64,000 nucleotides of DNA from Lotus japonicus. Taxonomy: Eukaryota > Streptophyta > Magnoliopsida > Fabales > Fabaceae. Below the pieces are notes generated by a model. That model was not told the DNA's origin. It saw only the letters and a list, made by a program, of their open reading frames with translations, and made no database searches. The stretch's first letter is position 1. Every line of letters begins with the position of its first letter. The stretch covers positions 7,938,501 through 8,002,500 of the forward strand of contig NC_080043.1 of NCBI RefSeq assembly GCF_012489685.1, in the 5' to 3' direction. Shown piece after piece: positions 21,241 through 58,905 of this stretch. The position numbers and the translations under genes were made by a program.

Positions 21241-23796
21241 GAGTTGTAAATTTGTTATAATCCAGTAATTTGTTTCTAGTCATGGGTTTGTTGATGAAAA
21301 TAAAAAATTGTATGTGCTACTATTTTGGTTACTAATGAGTAACAAAATCTTTTTATTAAATAAAGAATCTTGTTAACCAATGTGGAGTTGAAATCAATAA
21401 TGAAATAAGCATATTATTAAATATAAATGTATTATTCATTGTCTTTTATGAATTAAGTGTGTCTGGTAACTGAACGTGGGGACTGGGGAGTTGAATTATT
21501 ATGATTTTATGAACTCCTATAATCATTCTTCATTATCACAAAGTATATCATTTTAAAAAAGGAAAATTGAAGATTGATTTGAACCTGGCCCACTATGATG
21601 GTTACAAGCATTGATTAAATTGGCTAAAAGCCTTATTCTTGTATTTCTTCATATTTGTGTTCATACTATATAAGATTATTTTAGCACCAAAAAAAACTAT
21701 ATAAAATTATTCACACAGTATATGATTGTTTTTCTAACACTTATCCTTAAGAGATAACAAAAATTTAATTAAGTAATCTTGAAAGAGATGGAAATTTCCG
21801 ATGTTGTAATAGTTGAGATTAAAATATTTAATACATCATTAATCGAAATGATACAAATTTTTACAAATACTTAATATTTTTAAAACATTAAACTACTATC
21901 CTAATCCCTAAGTATTAACCTTCATAAATAAGGGAAGAACAATATTTAATGGTTTCAATAGAACTTCAATATTGGAAAAGTAATAATGTAGGGTGTTGCC
22001 GTTGCCCCCATTCAAGCTAAGTATATTTTAGTATTAGTCATCTTGAACGGATAAAAATACCCTTTCATTTCAATAGATACAAAGAATTCTTCAATAACTT
22101 AAGAGGTGTTGACTTTTGTTTACATGTTTAAGATAAGATGATTGTAATCATTAAGTGATGTGATTATGTGAATGTCTTGTCTCACCGGGTTTCTTGCTTT
22201 ATCGGCAGATAAATATTGGTTCATTGAATATTTGTCGTGTGTTCAATTAACTTAATTGTATGTTTTGTCTTTAATAAACTTTGATTAGTGATTACCTTAG
22301 TCCGCTTCTTAGTGTGATCTCACTAGTTTCTTTTGCTTGAGCTTTTATTTTATTTTATATTTTCTAGTTTCTTCTGCTCTTTTGGACACACATAATAAGT
22401 AGAATGCCAACACAAGGTAACTTTTTGTTTTATTTTTTCATTTATCTATTTCTTAATTGATAATGATAGGTGTAGGGACAAGTTTTTATTTTAATTATGG
22501 TGCGTATGGCAATGAGTGGATTTAAAAGAAATTTAAATAGGTTTGAGATCATTAACTTTCTAAGAGGAATCAAATTGAGTCTCCAATATTTTGACAAAAA
22601 ATTGAGTCTCCAATAAAAAATCTTTAAAATGTTATTATTTAAAAAAATTAAATTAAATTAAGGATAAAGTGTGTTTCCTTTTTTTTTGGTACATCGGAAA
22701 ACATAAAGTGTGTTTTCTACTTATGTGTCATGAATTTTAATCAATCATAACATCCACATTATACTACCACTTATCTCACATGGAATTATTATTTTATTTT
22801 TCCAGCCACCTCTTCCCGTTCCCACTTCTTAATCTTCCATGACTCAAATTCTCAAATTCAGAAATTCATCTCAAATCTCCATTTCCTTGTTGCAACCCAA
22901 AAATTTATATCAAATCCTTCTTCTCTCTTTCATCCTCTTCCTCTCCCCCTTGATCTTCTTCCTCTTCACCCGCCTCAACCCCCACATCTAAAAACCCAGG
23001 TTCAAAACATCAAAGCCAGGCACTAGACATGCCATGTGAACTTTAAAGTGAGTAAAACTTTTTGTATTTGTATGTAAACGGTCGGGTTCGAAAAACCGAT
23101 GGATAAAATACACATTAAGTCTATGCATATGATTCATCTATACCAGTTCAATACTTCAATTATACTAGTTCAACGCTACGTGAAGCTTACGTGTTTAAAT
23201 GACTAAAAAATCAAACTCTATGTATAGTAATTAGATTTTGGGGTGTGAAATGATTTTACAAGACAATTTTCTTTCTCATCTATCCACTTTTTCTTTTCTA
23301 ATTTCTTTCTTTTATTACTATGTTTCTCACTATGCAAGTAATTTTGGGGTGTGATTGATTTTTTTTTTCATCTAATAATAACATTTCCTCTACACCACGT
23401 TGACCAGCCTTGGTTTAGTGCCTTGGTGGCACATGTTGGTAGTTGGTTGGCTTTGTTTTAGTGCTGTAAACCAACAAAGTTTTCAATGATGGTCATTCAA
23501 GTACCAAGTGCCAACAAAAATCTAAACTTAGCTTCCAAGTTCGAAATCCTGGGTTCAAGAGAAAGGAGAACAATATGGATTGAAAATGATGATAATGACA
23601 AGTGAAAGCACCAAAGATTGCACAAAAGATATTCGAAACGGATACTAGAGCCTAGTGGAATGTTTTTTTTGAAAGAGCCTAGTGGAATGTTACTACTGAA
23701 TAGTACTTGAAAAGCTCCACGTTTATTGTTAAATCACAAGTAAACAGATTTTCCTCCGTTTTAATAATATTTTGTAATGTAATTCAGCTGTGTCCC

Positions 23797-23862
23797 CGAG
23801 GGTTAGCTCAAGTGGTAAGAGCTAGAAGACATAAGGGTGGGGAGGGGAACATATTTCAGCTG
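23797..23862 (+). mobile_element. tRNA-derived SINE head
   Basis: It has 'gttagctcaagtggtaagag' (A box) followed by 'gacataagggtggggagggg', shared with the copies at 27125 (antisense) and 51973. Only the 5' part is recognisable. Confidence 0.6.
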
Positions 23863-24855
23863 TTTTTTTTTTGGAAACATAATTCAGCTGTTATTACTAT
23901 GGAAAGTGCTGCGTGTTACCAAATGAAAGCTTCGAAAGGTGATTTTACACGGCGGGTTATAAGATGCAATACAGGTTGGGTCTTGTATTGGTGCAAGATA
24001 CAATTATAACCATAGAAATGAAATATTCTATTTAGATCCTATATGTGCAACCTATTAAACTTGTAATCTTTTCAAAAAAAAACTTGTAATCTTATATTTG
24101 TATTTTATTATAATTTTATTTTGTTTTTTACAATAAAGCCCCTCATGCATTTCTCCCTCAATCTTCCTAAACCTCACCACCAAGCCACTGAGTATTGCGT
24201 CTAAATAAGTTTCAACGGAGCATTATTATCCAATTTTTCACCGAATAATTTGAGGGGTACATCTCACGTTCTTTAAGGTTCACTTGAACACTAAAAGACC
24301 AAACGCTCTTGAGGCCACTTTGATTTAGTTTTAACACTACAATACAGAGTAGGGTGTTTTTCAAGTCTTAAAACATAGAGTCCTTTTGCTTATGAACCAC
24401 TAAGCTTAAATATCTCAAGAGAACCTTTATCTGAGTCCTGATCTTTTAGATACATTTGTTTATTTTACGTGTAAATGCTCAGCAGTAATAAATTATTTAT
24501 TATCTCTTTTGCCTTCAAAACATATTACTATATCATTGCTACATAAAAAAAAAAATTAATAACTATGCATGGACAATGCAATTTTTTGCACATAGATTCA
24601 ATCAGGATTTACTATTTCGTGAGATCATAAATAAATGAAAATAAGAAAATATTATAAATAAAAAATGAAAATTATGATTTGATGGATGTGTAAACCAATT
24701 TACAGTTTACACTGTAAAAAATATAAATTAAATCTGAATCCAATTAAAAGAGCCTTTTTTTACAAGAGGAAGAGGAAGAAAATTAAAAGAGCCTTTAAGA
24801 TACTTTCCTTTGTAAAAAAAAAAACCCTCTTAGAAAAAAAAAATCATAAGGTGAT

Positions 24856-25080
24856 GACCATGGTGCCTCTCAAAATAAGAGGGGCACCGCCGCACCGGTG
24901 TCTACCATACTTTTTGGAGTAAGATTACAAAATTGTCCTTAATGTATACTTTAATTTTGAGAGATGCAAATAGGGTTAAAAAAATATTTTGATTAATTTA
25001 ATGATTCAATCCCAATCATCAAAATTAGCATAAACACCCGATGTACTAGTGTCTCTTTTATTTTCAGAGGCACCATAGTG
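24856..25080. mobile_element. Small MITE with ~30-bp inverted repeats
   Basis: The left end (CCATGGTGCCTCTCAAAATA) and right end (inverse of CTATGGTGCCTCTGAAAATA) pair for about 30 bp with a few mismatches. No flanking duplication could be fixed, so the superfamily is open. Confidence 0.6.
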
Positions 25081-25572
25081 TTTGCCAATAAAAGACAACC
25101 CACAAACTTTGGGAAATAATTTCAATTTTTCTAATTTTATGCATTTATCTCACGATTTCTACTTAATTCTTCTCATGTTATTAAAGATAAAACAGATACT
25201 ACACCGATTCACTGAATTATTTCCATTATATCAAAGATAAAAACATGTTACACAATAATTCATTTTTTCCTCATTTTTAAATTCATGCAAACATAGATAC
25301 AAATATTCTATTTTCCTTTTCTTTCACTTTTCTCTCCATCCAAACAAATATACAAAATCTATCCATCTTCTCTATATTTTGTTTCCTCCAATTTCTTCCC
25401 ACATCCAAAGGAAGCACTATAGGCTTTTAGTAAGCTCTGAGATAATGTTTTATATATATCAAATTAATTGAATCTGGCAGATTGTTTCCACTCTAAGCAT
25501 TATTTGAGAAACTGACCAAAGCGGGCATCATGCATCTCGATGGAGCTTGTAGTTATCAACCCAGCAGGTTAC

Positions 25573-51815
<26,243 letters not shown>

Positions 51816-51972
51816 TCCTCTCTGTCTGTCTTCTCTCGCTCGCTCGCTCGCGGTTATCAGCGGTGATTCTGGTGAAGTGGGAAATAGTAGGAACAGTCAA
51901 TGGCGTTGGTTTTTTCCAATTGATTTGCGATGGCGATGGTTAGGACCAGTATTTCACCGCGTCGATTCTCGT
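51816..51972 (-). promoter_or_regulatory. 5' UTR/promoter-proximal region of NAD-ME1
   Basis: It lies just upstream of the ATG at 51815 on minus and includes GAGCGAGCGAGCGAGAGAAG repeats, as plant leaders often do. A SINE at 51973 limits the uninterrupted upstream sequence to about 150 bp. No TATA box was assigned. Confidence 0.4.
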
Positions 51973-52100
51973 CCCGGAGGATAACTCAAGTGGTAAGAAC
52001 TAGGGACATAAGGGTTGGGTGAGTGACGGTGAAGAGTCTCGAGTTTGAATCCGAATAAGAGATTAATTTACTAACATTTCAACCCACTAACATTTGCCTA
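51973..52100 (+). mobile_element. tRNA-derived SINE just upstream of NAD-ME1
   Basis: 'ggataactcaagtggtaag' (A box) and 'gagtttgaatccga' (B box) are about 50 bp apart, with the body continuing to a T-rich tail near 52110. It is the same family as 27125 and the most complete sense copy. Confidence 0.7.
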
Positions 52101-52494
52101 TCATATACTTTTTCTTTAAAGAAACTTCCGACCAGAGCCAAAGGGAGACTGCAGTTTTCATGTTTCCAGAATCTAGAATAATAATTACATAATTCGCATT
52201 CTCTTGCCCACGTGTTAAGATATTTGATCTCACCCTATTCTAAATTGGTTGTTATTTAAGGTTATTGCATACAGAAAAAATCATTAGTTAATTTATTATA
52301 GTTGGCCTAAGACACACGTATTTAAAATTGAGTTATATTGATTAAGAAATTTGTGATAGTTATGATATGTGAAAATATGAGGTGGTATGTGAGAGTTATA
52401 ATTTTAAATATGAGTATAGTGGAAAAAATGTGATAAATAGTCTTAACTTTCTAAAACAACAATTGTTTTGAAAAAATAAAGGGAAAAGTTAAAA

Positions 52495-53097
52495 CAACAA
52501 ACACACCAATGGAATTACGGGGTCAGTTAGGAGCTTGGTCTTGGAGACAGTTTGGGACGATGAATTTGGTGGAATGGGCGACGCACCAAGGGAAAAGTGA
52601 TCACGGTGTGCAATTTGTGGCGGGGTTGTGGAGTGGGGCGATGGCGTAATAGTATGGTGTTTGATGATAGTCCCTAGATAGTTCAGCATGCGTTGTGTAA
52701 CATGTGCCACGTGCATGACGTACTGGTGCAGGTGTTGGATCCCTAAAGATGCGTGGATGGTGTTGGGTTGCTTAGCCACCGCTGGCTGCCGCCTCCACCC
52801 GATTTCGTGAAGCTTAATTCAGCTGGAAGCTATTGGGACGGGGCAAACGACATGGGGTTGGTGGGCTAATTCGAGATGGGAAGGGAGGCGGCTTGGTGGG
52901 TTTCTACGGGTAAGAGGGTGCGAGTACATCGTTCTTGGCTGAAGCGTTGGCGAGGCGTCATGGTCTCTACATTGCTTGGAGTCGTGGCTATAGGATTGTG
53001 CTTTGTCAATCTGACTGTAGGGACTTGGTTGAGCTTCTTGCATATTGGGATCGGGGTCCTTTTCATGCGGACAACTTAGTGCTTCGTGATATTAGCT
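52495..53097 (+). pseudogene. LINE 3' ORF2 remnant with RNase H domain
   Basis: At about 52785-53060 the plus strand encodes WRPPPPDFVKLNSAGSYWD, IRDGKGGGLVGFYG, a stop, then AEALARRHGLYIAWSRGY and QSDCRDLVELL. This is the plant LINE RNase H (RVT_3) domain with the WxPP start and the AEA..A helix. The expected catalytic DG after LN reads SAG, and stops are present, so it is dead. The 52495-52780 part is probably upstream ORF2 but is too decayed to read. Confidence 0.75.
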
Positions 53098-53129
53098 GAG
53101 TCAGCTAAAAATCGAGTCACATCACCTGC

Positions 53130-53257
53130 TGCACACTTTGTCCTTAATTGGATTAAAAAAAACAAAGTTAGGGACCCAATTTGATGCGAAAATTTTACAG
53201 GGATCAGAGTTGATTCCCTTTACAATTACAGGGACCAAAAGAGTATTTAAGCCATGA
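53130..53257. repeat. Unpaired MULE-type terminal repeat
   Basis: The inverse of the right end begins GGCTTAAATACTCTTTTGGT, with 'ccctgtaat' and 'gggtccctaac' words like those of the MULE ends at 15906 and 17751. No partner end was found in the window. Confidence 0.4.
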
Positions 53258-53782
53258 GTAATATCAATATATAGTGAGTGCATACCTTTTAATCTAGAAA
53301 GTGACCCGTACTTATAAGCTAGTTAGTTTACTTTAAATGAGATATCTCTGTTATCTAGTGAAGACATAGATACTAGAAGATACCTTTCGAGGATTTAGGA
53401 ATTGTTCATACCTCATATATTCAAGTGTGAGTACCCTCTTTTATTGGTTAAAAAGTGCGAGTACTCAAATCAGTTAGTTGAGTCCCCTGTATGGATTGGT
53501 TGAGGTTAGACGCGATATGGGCTGCAACTTTGAGCCCGACATAACATCATCTTCAAGGGTTATGCAAAATGAGCAACTAGATTTTGATGATTCAAGAAGA
53601 TGAAGATGAAGATTTTAACACTATAAAAAATTCTTATACTATCCAAAAGATTCATCATATTTTTTAGCAAGAGAACTTCCACAAAACTTGAAGCTCAAGA
53701 GCCTTCAAATGTTGGAAACTATCAGGAGGAGGAGGGAGATGATGTCGATGACAAACCAAAGTCATCTTTTGATTCTGATAAC

Positions 53783-53910
53783 GATAATGAAAGAAAAAGC
53801 AATAGAAATTAGATAGTGATCAAGATTAGCTTTTAAGTGGTCACGTGATAATGAAAGAAAATGCAATAGAAATTAGATAGTGATCAAGATTAACTTTTAA
53901 GTGGTCACGT
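53783..53910. repeat. 64-bp tandem duplication
   Basis: Units 53783-53846 and 53847-53910 start 'gataatgaaagaaaa' and end 'gtggtcacgt', differing at two sites. No coding frame spans it usefully. Confidence 0.92.
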
Positions 53911-54040
53911 GACAATTAGATCACTTTTAATCCTAATAATTTATTATTATCTATCGATCATGATTTATTCGTATCATTTTCAAATAAGTAGATCATTCTC
54001 ATGAGATACATCATCACATATCCTATATGTGTGCGTGCAT

Positions 54041-55107
54041 ACTATGTGCGTGTTTGTCTTTCGTTCTTTCATTTTTACATATGTGTTTCTTGTTCACTAG
54101 TAGCTAGTAACTTAGTAGTACTCAAATACCAGTTTTGTATACTTGATTGAACTTGATTTTTTCTACTCCACTTTGCGCATCAACTCATTCCCATTTTTTC
54201 CACTTTAATTTCTTATTTTTTCTTTTAAAATATTCTCAAATAAAGAAAACACAAATAATTGGTTGTAAAGAAAACAGAGTAACATATTTTTTCCTTTTGA
54301 TATGCACGTAACATCATAGCTTTCATGGTGTTTTTGGCTACAGTGTAAATAAACAAGTTACTGAACCTGTTTTAATTTTGATTGTTTTTAATTAAATATA
54401 ATACCTGGTGGAAAAGAAAATCCATAGAAGGATACGAAGCACTGCCATACTTGGTGGCATTATTCAGCTGTATGATCTGGCTATATTACGCGTTGCTCAT
54501 AACTGATGGATTTCTCCTCATAACGATTAACTCCATCGAATGTTTTATAGAGATTATCTACATTGTCATTTTCACTATGTGCGTGCTTGTCTTTCGTTCT
54601 TTCATTTTTACGTACATATTTCTTGTTAACTAGTAGCTAATAATTTAGTAGCACTCAATTACCAGGTTTGTATACTTGATTGAACTTGTTTTTGTCTACT
54701 CCACTTTGCACATCAATTAATTCTCATTTATTTCACTATAGTTTCAAATAAAGAAAACACAAATAATTGGTTGTAAAGCAAAAAAACTAACATAATTTTC
54801 CTTTTGATATGCAAGTGACATCATATCATTCATGGTGTTCTTGGCTATAGTGTAAGTAAACAAGTCACTGAACCGGTTTTTAATTGTGATTAGTTATTAA
54901 TTAAATATATACCTGGTGGAAAAGGAAAACTACAGAAGAATACAAAGCAATGCCGTACTTGGTGGAGTTATTCAGCTGTATGATCTAGCCATACTACGCA
55001 ACTACGCGTTGCTTAGAACTGATGGGCTTTTCCTCATAACGATTAACTCCATCAGATGTTTTATAGGGATCATCTACTTTATCATCTTCGTAATCTGTGC
55101 CAACCAA
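54041..55107. repeat. 533-bp tandem duplication containing a SWEET exon
   Basis: The word 'actatgtgcgtg' at 54041 recurs at 54574, inside the first SWEET exon copy. The following stretches ('cttgtctttcgttctttcat', then 'tacctggtggaaaag') are collinear in both units with small indels. Unit 2 fades near 55107. Confidence 0.85.
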
Positions 55108-55620
55108 CATGCCAGCTTACAACAAAATCTCACTAAATTACTCTTGTCATATATGAAATAAAATTTTACACCCCAATTAACTAAATTTTAGATGTTTTCG
55201 GAACTTAACAATTAGGTTGTTTGTGACAATTAACATTGGGCACCTTTGCGATGATCTTCTTCATCACACATTTTACCATATGAGGTTCCTTTCGTGTCCG
55301 AGTCCTTGGATGAATTTGTGTCTTTATTTCAGCAAGGGTGTTTGCAGCACCTCTAAGCACTATAATAAGTCAAAATTTCAATTGGATTCTATATTTGTCA
55401 ACTGTTACTTTATATAATTAATAATAGTAATATTTTTCTTAATTAATTTTTGTGCACGTACAAGTTATTAAAACCAAAAGTATACAGTTTAAGCCTATCA
55501 CCTTTCCTGACATTGAGTGTTGTAATGTGGTTTGCAAATGGTTTCTTTTGGAATGACAGATGTGTTAAAGACCATTCACTTATTAAAACCAAAAGTACTG
55601 AGTTGACCGACAATAACACA
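54399..55620 (+). pseudogene. SWEET (MtN3/saliva) sugar-transporter pseudogene
   Basis: The first exon copy (54403-54600) encodes [20 protein letters not shown] then [12 protein letters not shown] and a [20 protein letters not shown] membrane stretch, the first MtN3 half of a clade-III-like SWEET. A second copy (54911-55110) repeats it with a stop and a frameshift. At 55230-55350 a decayed frame gives MIFFITHF and ICVFISARVFAAPLS, the start of the second MtN3 repeat. At 55450-55560 scraps give VIKTKS and SLSPFLTLSVVMWFANGFF. So several exons remain in order, but frameshifts and stops abolish it. An intact SWEET moves sugars across membranes; this one cannot. Confidence 0.82.
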
Positions 55621-56535
55621 TTTATGGATACTTAAAGACCATTTCTAAAGAATGAGGACCAAACTGCAGTAAGTGAACACATTTAAGGACCAAAATGAGG
55701 GTTTGCTCTTATTTCTTAACTAGTATTGATCTTGTGTCATTCACGAATGAAATAAGAGTACTTTGTCGGCATACATGAAACATTTTCATATTTTCTCTCT
55801 CATTTTTCTTTTTTAAATATGTATATCACCGATTTAAGTTTTTTTCCTTCTAATCATAGCGACATTCAAATTCTTTTTTCTTCTTCTAATCTGTTATGTT
55901 TTAAATCAATATACCAAAACCGTTTTAATCCTCTGGATGTATACAAGAAAACATAAAATACAATTTTTTTAGTTAATTTCCAAATCAATCCTTTAAAACT
56001 TTTTGATATCAATTTTTTTAGGCATATTTGATATCATTTTGAATGTAAGAAATTACATTTAATTTTTTATTATTTTGTAATATAAAAAATAAGCATAATT
56101 ATTATAAAAAAGACTTTGTCACCATTCATCTTAATGGTAGAAACTAGAAAAGCCACAATTGACTTTTATTAATTATTCTAATGTCATTAAAAACCATAAA
56201 ATGTCAAATTAATACGGTATTTATTTTTGAAAAAAACTCACAATTGTCTTTTGTTAATTATTCTATTGTTATTAATAACTATTAAATACAATAATTATTT
56301 TCTAAAATATGTAATTATTTAATATTTAAATTACTGAAAAATTGGAAAATATAAATATGACGTCACCTATCTACTAATTTTAGTATAAGAAAGACAACTT
56401 TTGAAGAAAGACTAAAATGAGAGAGTGACACTTGTCGGAGTTACCACTTTAGTTTCGGAAATAATATATATATATTTTTGATACATGGAAATAATATATA
56501 TAAAATATGATAAGAAGTAGGTTATATGATTCTTA

Positions 56536-57532
56536 CGCATTGTTTGGTTGGAAGAGAACGGAGGGGAGGGGAGGGGAGGGGAGGGGAAGAATTTTAAAAA
56601 TCTAATTTTGTTTGGTTCAAACTTTAGGAGGGAGGGGGAGGGAAATGGAGGGGAGCAAAATCCCTCCAACCTCAATTTTTTGTTCCCCCAAAAGTGGGGG
56701 AATTAGGAGGGGAAATAAATTTCAGACAAAAATAACCCTACACCAATCTAAAAATTTCAATTTTTTATCCTAGGGTTTCCTTTCTTTATTTCATGTCTTT
56801 TATTTTCTTCCTTCTTCATACCAACCGCTAGCCCCCCTCTCCGGTCTCTCTCTCCGCCGCCACCGCCTCCTTCTCAGCGGCGCCGGCCCCCTCCTATCGT
56901 CTTGTTGCCCAGAATAGCAGTTTTGTCATGTGAACAGCCCTGTCTGCAAAGTCGGGAATATATTACTCTAAATACTGGAGCCAAACTGAAACATGTTATT
57001 CTTACTCTAAAGCTTTTGATTGTGTTTGGTGCATGTTAGTCGCTGTTACTTATTGTGTTATTTCAAAATTGCGATGTGTTACTCCCTTTTCTCCTTAATC
57101 TTGTTTCTCAATATCGTAATAAGAAGAGGTTCAGCCCTTTCTCCTATGCATAAATTGAGAATCACGTTTTTTACACAATTAGTACAAAACTTGATGATTA
57201 ATACACTAGATACCAAACTTGTGCATTTGCCTTTCTTTTTTATCACTGTGCAAGGTCTCAAAAATTCTGATTTGTGATGTTGGGGTGAAGGCTTAAAATT
57301 ATGCAGAATAATTGTTGATGAAGAAGGATGTTATATTGTGTTGTTAAATTTAAGTAAATATATAAAAGGGTATAAAAGTAGTTTTAATTATAAAATCTCT
57401 TCTCTCCCCTCATGGACTAAATAAAAATAAGGTATTTTCCCTCCCTTCCTATGAACCAAACGTAATAAGTATTAAAATTCCTCTCCTCCCTTCCCCTCCC
57501 CTCCCCTCCCCTCCTTTGAACCAAACAATAGC
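56536..57532. mobile_element. Large Harbinger-like MITE with a G+C-rich core
   Basis: The ends are CGCATTGTTTGGTTGGAAG and, inverted, GCTATTGTTTGGTTCAAAG, each followed by GAGGGGAGGGG repeats. The flanks are TTA (56533-56535) and TAA (57533-57535), near-matching 3-bp duplications. The core has 'cctagggtttcctttc' and a G+C-rich stretch (56820-56905, 'ccgccgccaccgcctcc') that looks like a captured host 5' leader. No transposase was seen. Confidence 0.75.
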
Positions 57533-58905
57533 TAAAACTATCGAACAGAAGAAAACAGTTTATACGCAAGTAATAAAGGTGGATTGAAACGGGTTTAGGT
57601 AGGGGTGCTCATCATATTGGATTGACCACGAACCCGGTAAAATCAAACCATACCAAGAAAAAAAATCAAACTAGTTGGTTCAGATTAACTTGTTTATTGG
57701 TTCACTTCATATTATACCAAACACAAACTAATTACAATTGATTCAGTATTTGTCTTTTTAAAATCCGATACCCTGATCAATTGTTTTTAATTTAAATTTG
57801 GGCGTTGCTCCAAAACTTTTATAAAATGAGACGGTTTATAACCCTTCAGTTCATTATCTAGAGTATAAGGGTTAAATTGTAAATTATACATGTTTGTTAT
57901 GGTAGAACTCATGGCAAATTACGCCAAAAGGATATGAAGACCCTTCATTTTCAGATTGAAACTGTATAAATTATTAAATTGTCTTAAATATTTATATGGC
58001 TTATTGCATTTCTGGTCCCCTATTATCGCGCTTGTGCAAGCCAAGTCCACATGTTCTGGCATAAGCAATTAAAGTCCCTAACGTGTCTTGCTGTTTGGAC
58101 TTTTGGTCCTTTTGTCTTTATTCCGTCCAAAAACAATGATGGTTTACGAAAATGTTATATGTATAGTGACTTGCATGTGATTTGCACATGTCCTTCTCCT
58201 ACCTTCTTAAAGTTGCGATTAGAGTGGAGGAGGGTCAATGGAAAGTAAGGAAATCGAAGGAGGAAGAGAAGAGAGAAACACGTGAAATTTCATATCACGA
58301 AGAGCACACATCCTTTAAAATGTTAATGTATTTTTTTTTGGAAATGCTTTAATTTATAGTAAAACATTATCACTATATTTATAAGAACAGCTAATATTAA
58401 TATTAAGAAAATATATGCATAATTATATTTATTAGTAAACACAATAATTTTATAACATATTACTTTATTAAGATATTTTTTTAACTATTTTTATTTATTA
58501 TATAACTACTAATGTAAATTAAGGTATTTTCGTTCGTGTAAATATTTTCAATAAATATTTTGCTATGTCCTCCATTGTTCCACTTTTTTCCATGGAACTA
58601 AAGTGTACTGTTGAATGATTCACGTTCTGTTTCATCTAAAAAATGTAATAAACATGGAACATAACCTGTATTTCATGTTCCGTCCCGTTCCAACCTTCCT
58701 TCCAAACGCCTACATTTTTATTTGTGAACATGCCTTAAGGTATATCAACTACAAGTACAACCAAGAAAGGAATAAAAAATGGCTAAACAATGAAATAATC
58801 GAAACTATAAACATCATATCTGGGTCTAGCCAACCCACAATCGATCACTATCAGCTACATATAATACAAGGGATTGAAGGCAATCAAGTCAAATAGTAAC
58901 CAAGC
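57533..58905. other. Gene-free stretch downstream of DRP1
   Basis: It contains a single MULE-type end ('ggcttattgcatttctggtc', 57998 onward) without a partner, a possible hAT-like end at 57600 ('aggggtgctcatcat'), and A/T-rich DNA. The last few hundred bases before 58906 should hold the DRP1 3' UTR. Confidence 0.4.

Larger units (their letters stand above)
21241..25572. other. Gene-free intergenic stretch
   Basis: This is A/T-rich sequence between the 20-kb gene's promoter side and the 3' end of the NAD-malic enzyme gene. It holds a SINE head (23797), a small MITE (24856-25080) and the presumed 3' UTR of the enzyme gene next to 25573. I saw no other coding or RNA gene. Confidence 0.5.

Noticed and set aside
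23797..23870. Possible tRNA gene (A-box-like sequence)
   Set aside because: There is no cloverleaf or acceptor stem, and the same head recurs four times as a SINE.
58615..58896. 93-codon plus-strand ORF next to the DRP1 stop
   Set aside because: It lies in the probable DRP1 3' UTR/downstream region on the other strand; no domain.
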